From contig CAMPJN010000085.1 in the NCBI GenBank assembly GCA_946886875.1, positions 1 through 11,881 of the forward strand: DNA of 11,881 nt, written 5' to 3'. Below the pieces are notes generated by a model. That model saw only the letters and a program-made list of their open reading frames with translations. It was not told the DNA's origin and did no database searches. How positions within the stretch are numbered: position 1 is the first letter of the stretch; each line of letters opens with the position of its first letter. This document shows, one piece after another, positions 6,898-11,881 of this stretch. The translations under genes were made by a program, and so were the position numbers. This stretch comes from an uncultured Pseudomonas sp. Lineage in GTDB: Bacteria > Pseudomonadota > Gammaproteobacteria > Pseudomonadales > Pseudomonadaceae.

Positions 6898-9438
6898 TCA
6901 GCGCAGTGCCGACCAATCCGCGTTCGGTGGCGCGGCATTGGCCAGCACGTGCCAGCCACCCTGGGCCAGGCTCAGCTGGCGCTGGCAATACAGCAGATCG
7001 TGATGACTGATGGCCGCCAGCGCCTGTTGCAGCGCCGCATCATGCTGTTCGGGCAAGCCGGCCAGATGGAATTGCCAGCGCTGCTCAGCGAACTCCGCCG
7101 AGTTCGCGCCCTGCAACTGCCGGCACAGTTCATCGCTCGCGCCGCGCAGGCTTTGCTCATCCAGGGCCGCCAGGCGTTCGCCCTGGGCCAGCAGGAAAGC
7201 TTCTATATGCGCGAGTATTTCTGCCGGCGAAGCCTGCGGCGATTGCACCGCGAACAGGATGCCGCGACGCTCTTGTACCTGACGGAAGCCGCAGAACACC
7301 GCATAACCCAGTTGCAGTTCGCTGCGCAAACGCTGGAAGAACGGTCCTTGATAGAGCTGCGCGAGCAAGCGCCAGCCCGCTTCACTTGCGGCATCCGCCG
7401 CCGGCTGCGGGCAGAACAACAGCAGCACCGAATCCTCGCAGCGGATAGCCGCGTCGCGCCAATAGCGGCCTGCGCTTGGCTGCACGGGCGGTTCGGCGGC
7501 GGCTAATGGCGCAACATTGGCAAGCAGCTGCTCGATCTCGCTTCGCCCCGTCGCCTCGAACGCCACACCGAGGCCTTCGAAGCGCGCCTGCCGATAGCGC
7601 TCACGCAGGGCGTACGGGGTCGGCTGCGCACAGTTGCCGGGCACAGAGAACAACTCAGGCAAGCGCCGCAATAGTTGACGGAAGGCCATCTCAGTCGCGT
7701 CCTGCGCCGCCTCCTCCCGGGCTTGACGGAGGCTTTGCCGCCAGGCTCCGGCGGGCGGGTCGAGCAGCAGCGGCAATGCCTCGCCCAGCACCCGCGGCAA
7801 CAGTGTTGCCGGCCCCCTTAGCGACAGCTGCCATGCATCCTCCACCGAGGTGATCTGCAGCACGACGCCGACTTCAGCCGCATCGGCCTCGAGCGCGCGC
7901 AAGGCGACGCGAAACAGCGCCTGCAAGGGCGCAGCGGCGATGCGCTCGATGAACAGGCAACGCCAATGCAATACGCCCTGCCCGCTGGTGTCGGTCATCG
8001 GCGCCGGCAACCAGCGCAACTGCGCCGGCACGGCAATGGTGTCTGGCAACGCTACTGGCGTCTGCGTAAATACATTGGCCGCCGGCAGTTGCCAGGCCCA
8101 GGCACGCGGCGCGGCCGCCAGCGGTGCTTCGCGGCGCATCTGCAAGGCAAAGCCGGCAACCGGCCAATCGGGCATGGGCGCGGTATCGGCGACCAGCTGG
8201 ATGCGCCGGGAGGCCTGCTGCATTTGCGCCAACAACGCCGCCACCACGACCGGCGGTGCCGAAATCGGCGTCTCGCCCAGCGTCAGGCTCGCCTGCCAGC
8301 AACGCGCCAGGGGCAAAGGCGGCAAAGTACTCAACCAGCATTGCCGAGTAGCCCGGTAGCGCTCATGCAAACCGCCCTGCTCCGCGCCTGCGAGAAAATC
8401 CAGCCAGGCCAATAGCGCCTGTGTCGTAGCGGCGTGGGCCATGGGCGAAGGCTCGACGCCGGAGAAGCTCAGCAGCAACAGACTTTGCTCGGCGTAGCTG
8501 TAGATCACCTCGCTTTTCAGGCCCTGACACAGCCCGGCTTCACGCAAACCGGCGAGCAAGCCGCCCGGCGCCTCGCTGCCCAGCCAGGTCTGGAGAAACT
8601 CCAGGGCTTGGGCCATGCCCGGCTGCGCCCATTCCAGAGCGAACGCCAGATGCAATACCGGCCCACCCGCAGCCGCGCGCATATGTAAATTGCGCTCACG
8701 TAACGGCAGCAAGGGCACCGGTGTTGTTTGCCGTTGCCTGACACCAGTTCGCAGCACGCGCGCATGCCGCTGCGCCACAGCGAATAATTCGTCGACGCTC
8801 TGCTCTCCGACCAGCAGCAACGACAGTTGTCCGGCCTGGTAAAAACGCCGATGAAACGCCCGCAGCGCCTGCTGGAATGCCGCCTGCTCGACCGCCAGGG
8901 TGTCGCGGTTGCCCGCCTGGAATGCGGCGCAGCGGTGTCCCGCCGGCAACGCCTGAGCCAGAGCCACCCCGACCAAGGTGTCGGCGTCCTGACTGCGCGC
9001 AAGAAATTCGGCGTGCACCACCTCGCGTTCGCGCAATTGCGCGCCTTGCTCGAGCAAGGGGTTGGCCAGCATATCCAACAGACGCGCCAGCGCTTCGCCC
9101 AGCCGGTCCGCCGGCACCTCACAGAAATACTCGGTATGCCGCGCCTGGGTCGAGGCGTTCACCTGACCACCGCAGCCCTGGACGAAAGCCATCAAACCGT
9201 CCTCGACGGCATAGCCGCGGCTACCGAGAAACAGCAGATGCTCGAGAAAGTGCGCCAGGCCGGGATAGTCGTCCGGCTCGTCATGGCTGCCGGCCGCGAC
9301 CCGCACGCTAAGCGCCGCCTTGCCCGCCCCCGGCCGGCTGATCGCAGCCACCTGCAGGCCGTTGGCCAGCTGCCGGCATTCGGGCTGGCTTACAGGCACA
9401 AGCGGGGCGTTGCTGAAGGCAGGCATAGCGAGAAGCAT
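6898..9438 (-). CDS. pqqF: PqqF, M16-family zinc metallopeptidase of PQQ biosynthesis
   Basis: An 846-residue peptidase from the chosen start. The inverted zinc motif of the insulinase (M16) family is complete: H-F-L-E-H (residues 63-67), with the third ligand Glu144 77 residues after His67, in the R-E-V-V-H-A-E-F segment. This spacing is the same as in insulin-degrading enzyme. The C-terminal half has the typical R-S-E-L-Q-L-G-Y-A-V signature at about 705-714, part of the non-catalytic partner domain. The length and the A-G-S-H-D-E-P start of the catalytic domain fit pseudomonad PqqF, which with PqqG-type partners trims the modified PqqA peptide. The frame extends to a GTG at 9570, but the extra residues are Cys-rich and unlike the family. 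ATG 9438 and ATG 9426 are the plausible starts; neither has a strong ribosome site. The porin gene follows 254 bp downstream on the same strand. No pqqA-E is in the window. Confidence 0.85.
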   Translation of the reverse strand: MLLAMPAFSNAPLVPVSQPECRQLANGLQVAAISRPGAGKAALSVRVAAGSHDEPDDYPGLAHFLEHLLFLGSRGYAVEDGLMAFVQGCGGQVNASTQARHTEYFCEVPADRLGEALARLLDMLANPLLEQGAQLREREVVHAEFLARSQDADTLVGVALAQALPAGHRCAAFQAGNRDTLAVEQAAFQQALRAFHRRFYQAGQLSLLLVGEQSVDELFAVAQRHARVLRTGVRQRQTTPVPLLPLRERNLHMRAAAGGPVLHLAFALEWAQPGMAQALEFLQTWLGSEAPGGLLAGLREAGLCQGLKSEVIYSYAEQSLLLLSFSGVEPSPMAHAATTQALLAWLDFLAGAEQGGLHERYRATRQCWLSTLPPLPLARCWQASLTLGETPISAPPVVVAALLAQMQQASRRIQLVADTAPMPDWPVAGFALQMRREAPLAAAPRAWAWQLPAANVFTQTPVALPDTIAVPAQLRWLPAPMTDTSGQGVLHWRCLFIERIAAAPLQALFRVALRALEADAAEVGVVLQITSVEDAWQLSLRGPATLLPRVLGEALPLLLDPPAGAWRQSLRQAREEAAQDATEMAFRQLLRRLPELFSVPGNCAQPTPYALRERYRQARFEGLGVAFEATGRSEIEQLLANVAPLAAAEPPVQPSAGRYWRDAAIRCEDSVLLLFCPQPAADAASEAGWRLLAQLYQGPFFQRLRSELQLGYAVFCGFRQVQERRGILFAVQSPQASPAEILAHIEAFLLAQGERLAALDEQSLRGASDELCRQLQGANSAEFAEQRWQFHLAGLPEQHDAALQQALAAISHHDLLYCQRQLSLAQGGWHVLANAAPPNADWSALR

Positions 9439-9490
9439 CTCTGACGGATTTCGACAGCTCAGCATCGAACAACAGTGCCCGGCCGGCAAT

Positions 9491-9510
9491 GCTGCTTTGG
9501 CACTAGCAGC
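9491..9510. repeat. 6-bp perfect inverted repeat upstream of pqqF (possible operator)
   Basis: GCTGCT (9491-9496) and AGCAGC (9505-9510) are perfect complements separated by 8 bases. They lie about 53 bp upstream of the chosen pqqF ATG in the 214-bp divergent region shared with dusA. A repeated TTCGACAG octamer flanks it (9450-9457 and 9516-9523). Such short dyads occur by chance, so a regulatory role is only a possibility. Confidence 0.2.
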
Positions 9511-9628
9511 GCAAATTCGACAGATGACCACCCGCGGGCTCGCACCACACTTTTTACCGGTCGCTCGCACCTCGGAGCGCGACCTTTAAACCCCAGGATG
9601 CGCCATCACCTGCCGCCCGACGCAGCTG

Positions 9629-9634
9629 TATAAT
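9629..9634 (+). promoter_or_regulatory. Candidate -10 box of the dusA promoter
   Basis: A perfect TATAAT lies 19 bp before the first ATG of the dusA frame. The region 17 bp upstream (TCACCT at 9606-9611) is a poor -35 match. Transcription from here would begin at about 9640, leaving an almost leaderless mRNA if the ATG at 9653 is used. Exact consensus in GC-rich DNA at the correct place is the only evidence. Confidence 0.4.
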
Positions 9635-9664
9635 GCCGGCACTTTGCATCTCATGCATGCCGGC
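9635..9664 (+). promoter_or_regulatory. Compound dyad around the dusA transcription/translation start
   Basis: GCCGGC (9635-9640) and GCCGGC (9659-9664) enclose TGCAT-CTC-ATGCA (9645-9657). Together they can fold as a two-part hairpin with a 4/1 internal loop, or form a protein-binding dyad. It starts directly after the TATAAT and includes the ATG at 9653. It may be an operator or may hide a start codon. Confidence 0.3.
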
Positions 9665-10696
9665 GCGCATTGCCCAGCGCCCTTGTTTTTGGATTTTGAC
9701 TTGATAGACGATCATACAAATCAACAGGTTATAAGCAGACGCTTCTCCATCGCTCCGATGATGGATTGGACTGACAGGCATTGCCGGTTTTTTCTGCGCC
9801 AGCTATCGAAGCACGCTCTGCTCTATACCGAGATGGTCACCACCGGCGCCCTGCTGCATGGTGATAGCGCGCGTTTTTTGCGGCATAGCAAGGCGGAGTA
9901 TCCGCTGGCCTTGCAGTTGGGCGGCAGCGTACCGAGCGAACTAGCGGCTTGCGCCAAGTTGGCCGAGGATGCGGGTTACAACGAGGTCAATCTGAATGTC
10001 GGCTGCCCCAGCGATCGGGTGCAGAACAATATGATCGGCGCCTGTTTGATGGGCCATCCGCAGGTGGTCGCCGATTGCGTTAAGGCCATGCGTGATGCGG
10101 TGGCCATTCCGGTTACGGTCAAGCACCGCATCGGCATCAATGGTCGCGACAGCTATGCCGAGCTGTGCGATTTCGTCGGCACGGTGCACGACGCCGGTTG
10201 CCGGAGTTTTACCGTGCATGCGCGCATTGCCATTCTCGAAGGCCTCTCGCCGAAGGAAAACCGCGACGTGCCGCCGCTGCGCTATGAGGTGGTGGCGCAG
10301 CTCAAGCGCGATTTCCCTGAGCTTGAAATCATCCTCAACGGCGGCATCAAGACTCTTGAGGAGTGCCAGCAGCATCTGCAGACCTTCGACGGCGTGATGC
10401 TCGGCCGCGAGGCGTACCACAACCCCTATCTGCTGGCGCAGGTGGATCAGCTGTTATTCGGCGCGACGACCCCGGCGCTGAGCCGCCTGGAGGCGATGCA
10501 GTCGATGCGCGCTTATATCGCCACCCATCTCGAGGACGGCGGCAGCATGCACCACATCACCCGCCATATGCTCGGCCTCGGTCAGGGTTTCAATGGCGCG
10601 CGACGCTTCCGCCAGTTGCTCTCGGTGGATATTCACAAGACCAACGAGCCGTTGGCGCTGTTCGATCAAGCGGCGCAGTTGTTAACGGGACGCTGA
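9653..10696 (+). CDS. dusA: tRNA-dihydrouridine synthase A
   Basis: A 347-residue FMN- and NADPH-dependent enzyme that reduces uridines of the tRNA D-loop (U20/U20a in E. coli). Seen: the N-terminal A-P-M-M-D-W-T-D (34-41), E-M-V-T-T-G-A (60-66), A-L-Q-L-G-G (86-91), N-V-G-C-P-S-D-R-V-Q with catalytic Cys118, V-T-V-K-H-R-I-G with Lys157, H-A-R, S-P-K-E-N-R, the phosphate-binding N-G-G-I and G-R-E-A-Y, and H-I-T-R-H-M-L-G-L. Overall it aligns end to end, from memory, with DusA. The start is uncertain: the frame has no ATG between 9653 and the conserved core, and none of the possible starts (ATG 9653, TTG 9644, 9689 or 9701) has a clear ribosome site. ATG 9653 gives an N-terminal extension of about 30 residues, similar in length to that of E. 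coli DusA. The stretch 9683-9740 is unusually AT-rich. tal follows 107 bp later on the same strand. Confidence 0.93.
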   Translation: MHAGAHCPAPLFLDFDLIDDHTNQQVISRRFSIAPMMDWTDRHCRFFLRQLSKHALLYTEMVTTGALLHGDSARFLRHSKAEYPLALQLGGSVPSELAACAKLAEDAGYNEVNLNVGCPSDRVQNNMIGACLMGHPQVVADCVKAMRDAVAIPVTVKHRIGINGRDSYAELCDFVGTVHDAGCRSFTVHARIAILEGLSPKENRDVPPLRYEVVAQLKRDFPELEIILNGGIKTLEECQQHLQTFDGVMLGREAYHNPYLLAQVDQLLFGATTPALSRLEAMQSMRAYIATHLEDGGSMHHITRHMLGLGQGFNGARRFRQLLSVDIHKTNEPLALFDQAAQLLTGR

Positions 10697-10745
10697 GTTC
10701 GATCAGCTGACGCGCCGTTGCGGCAATCAGGCACGCGGCCAGCAG

Positions 10746-10774
10746 TTGAGCCGTACCAGCGCCTCGGGTAATGT
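10746..10774 (+). promoter_or_regulatory. Weak candidate sigma-70 promoter for tal
   Basis: TTGAGC (10746-10751, 4 of 6 matches to the -35 consensus), a 17-bp spacer and TAATGT (10769-10774, a poor -10) lie 30 bp upstream of the tal start. The spacing is ideal but the -10 is weak, and tal could equally be read through from dusA. Confidence 0.2.
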
Positions 10775-10803
10775 CAGGCCATCCGCAACGACAAGGCTAT
10801 GTC

Positions 10804-11730
10804 ATGACCTCCAAGCTGGACCAACTCAAACAGTGCACCACAGTGGTCGCCGACACTGGCGACCTTGATGCCATTGGCCGTTTGCAACCGGTCGATGCCA
10901 CCACCAATCCTTCCCTGCTGCTCAAAGCCGCCGCCATGCCACGCTACGGCGAGCTGCTGCAAAGTGCCATGGGCGCCGGCCATGGCGACCTGAACCTGGC
11001 CTGCGATCACTTCGCGGTAACGGTCGGCCAGGAAATTCTCAAGATCATTCCCGGGCGTATTTCCACCGAGGTCGATGCGCGTTTGTCCTTCGACACCCAG
11101 GCGACCCTGGCCCGCGCCGAACGCCTGATTGACCTGTACGACCAGGCCGGGATCGGTCGCGAGCGCGTACTGATCAAGATCGCCTCGACCTGGGAAGGCA
11201 TTCGCGCGGCCGAGCAATTGGAAAAGCGCGGCATCCAGACCAACCTGACCCTGCTGTTTTCATTCGCCCAAGCCCAGGCCTGCGCCGATGCCGGCGCCTT
11301 TCTGATCTCGCCATTCGTGGGGCGGATTTACGATTGGTACAAGAAGTCATCGGGCCATGACTTCGTCGGCGCCGAAGACCCGGGCGTGCAGTCGGTGACA
11401 CGCATCTACAACTACTACAAGGCCAATGCCTACCAGACCGTGGTGATGGGCGCGAGCTTTCGCAACGTCGGCCAGATCGAACAATTGGCCGGTTGCGACC
11501 GCCTGACCATCAGCCCGGAGCTGTTGCAGCAACTGGCCGACGATGCAGGCCCGCTGGAACGCAAGCTGAGCCCGGGACAGGCCGCTGAAACCAAGCAGAC
11601 GCTGAACGAAAGCCAGTTCCGCTGGGCGATGAACGAGGACGCCATGGCCACTGAAAAGCTTGCCGAAGGCATTCGCCAATTTGCCCGCGATCAGGAAAAG
11701 CTGGAGAAGCTCCTGGCCGAGCTAGCCTAG
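10804..11730 (+). CDS. tal: Transaldolase
   Basis: A 308-residue class I aldolase of the pentose phosphate pathway. It transfers a dihydroxyacetone unit from sedoheptulose 7-phosphate to glyceraldehyde 3-phosphate in the cytoplasm. Seen: V-A-D-T-G-D with Asp17, D-A-T-T-N-P-S-L (31-38), [12 protein letters not shown] with Glu89, the Schiff-base Lys125 in [33 protein letters not shown] and V-V-M-G-A-S-F-R-N. This is the full length of the TalB subfamily (E. coli 317). An in-frame ATG at 10771 would add 11 unrelated residues; the ATG at 10804 has AAGG 7 bp upstream and begins M-T-S-K-L-D-Q-L like other pseudomonad transaldolases. It follows dusA as in P. aeruginosa (PA2795-PA2796) and ends in a strong terminator. 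Confidence 0.97.
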   Translation: MTSKLDQLKQCTTVVADTGDLDAIGRLQPVDATTNPSLLLKAAAMPRYGELLQSAMGAGHGDLNLACDHFAVTVGQEILKIIPGRISTEVDARLSFDTQATLARAERLIDLYDQAGIGRERVLIKIASTWEGIRAAEQLEKRGIQTNLTLLFSFAQAQACADAGAFLISPFVGRIYDWYKKSSGHDFVGAEDPGVQSVTRIYNYYKANAYQTVVMGASFRNVGQIEQLAGCDRLTISPELLQQLADDAGPLERKLSPGQAAETKQTLNESQFRWAMNEDAMATEKLAEGIRQFARDQEKLEKLLAELA

Positions 11731-11775
11731 CAGGCCATACCACGAGCGGCGTGCAGCGCCGATCGCCAGCCATGC

Positions 11776-11813
11776 AAAACGGGGCGCCAATCGTCGATTG
11801 AGCGCCCCGTTTT
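11776..11813 (+). terminator. Intrinsic terminator after tal (likely bidirectional)
   Basis: AAAACGGGGCGC (11776-11787) pairs perfectly with GCGCCCCGTTTT (11802-11813). The stem continues inward with CAATC/GATTG around a GTC loop and one bulged A. The A-run and T-run at the two ends allow function in both directions. It begins 45 bp after the tal stop codon. Confidence 0.9.
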
Positions 11814-11830
11814 AGTATTCGAACTATTAG

Positions 11831-11881
11831 CAGGCCGTTGAAAAACGTAGGCGAGGCAGGCAAGACAAGGCAAAAACAGGC
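11831..11881. repeat. Possible end of an interspersed repeat or mobile element, cut by the window edge
   Basis: Immediately after the tal terminator, CAGGCCGTTGAAAAACG is followed by an AGGC-rich stretch (AGGC appears repeatedly between 11832 and 11881). I recall similar GGCCGTTGAAAAACG ends on palindromic, MITE-like elements in pseudomonads whose far end would read CGTTTTTCAACGGCC. No transposase or second end is visible here, so this is a pattern-based guess. Confidence 0.35.

Noticed and set aside
9439..9570. N-terminal extension of pqqF to the GTG at 9570
   Set aside because: The extra residues are Cys-rich, match nothing in the family and cover a likely control region. Starts at 9438 or 9426 begin close to the conserved domain.
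9727..9737. Half of a Zur-like box (GTTATAA) inside the dusA leader
   Set aside because: Only one half-site is present; the inverted partner TATAAC is missing. It lies within the likely coding or leader region.
10771..10803. Upstream ATG for transaldolase
   Set aside because: It adds 11 residues not seen in the family. The ATG at 10804 has a ribosome site and the conserved M-T-S-K-L-D-Q-L start.
1..11881. CRISPR arrays, tRNA/rRNA genes, integrases, toxin-antitoxin or phage-defence genes
   Set aside because: I looked for regularly spaced repeats, cloverleaf-like segments and recognisable proteins of these kinds on both strands and saw none.

Overview
The window is about 11.9 kb of GC-rich (roughly 60-63 %) DNA. 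Gene content and protein similarity recalled from memory point to a gammaproteobacterium of the genus Pseudomonas, probably not P. aeruginosa itself (stutzeri/mendocina/alcaligenes-type). Every protein-coding family recognised has close Pseudomonas relatives. The order LuxR-type regulator ... NahK-like hybrid kinase - NosP-like FIST protein resembles the ErbR(AgmR)/ErcS'(NahK)/NosP block of P. aeruginosa (around PA1975-PA1978).

Layout. Bases 1-458 (+) hold the C-terminal part of an ErbR/AgmR-type NarL/LuxR response regulator. It is followed on the same strand by a YpeA-like GNAT acetyltransferase (500-919) and a small, AT-richer, three-helix membrane protein (1011-1292). On the minus strand lie a 384-aa FIST-domain protein (nosP, 5073-3919) and a 3xPAS hybrid histidine kinase (nahK, 3980-1341). 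Their reading frames overlap by 62 bp, which indicates translational coupling. Upstream of nosP, the 391-bp gap 5074-5464 contains a previously easy-to-miss 30-codon hydrophobic ORF (5276-5184, -) with a good ribosome binding site. It also contains a terminator-like hairpin just before nosP, a Pseudomonas-type interspersed repeat, and the strong intrinsic terminator of the next gene. That gene is an outer-membrane porin (6643-5465, -). Further upstream is pqqF (9438-6898, -), an M16 zinc peptidase of pyrroloquinoline quinone maturation. The other pqq genes are not in the window.

From 9.65 kb onward the plus strand carries two housekeeping genes, dusA (tRNA dihydrouridine synthase A) and tal (transaldolase). 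They are followed by a near-perfect intrinsic terminator and, at the very edge, what may be the first bases of a repeat or mobile element.

Functional reading. The regulator, the NosP/NahK pair, pqqF and possibly the porin fit an alcohol-oxidation (PQQ-dependent dehydrogenase) and nitric-oxide/biofilm signalling neighbourhood. In P. aeruginosa AgmR/ErbR is required for expression of pqq and ethanol-oxidation genes, and NahK/ErcS' has been linked both to that regulon and to NO signalling through NosP. dusA-tal is an unrelated, conserved chromosomal pair. I see no CRISPR array, tRNA, rRNA, transposase or integrase. I do not see a clear-cut novel system. The best candidates for something undescribed are the 30-aa membrane ORF and hairpin in the nosP leader, and the odd 5' end of dusA.
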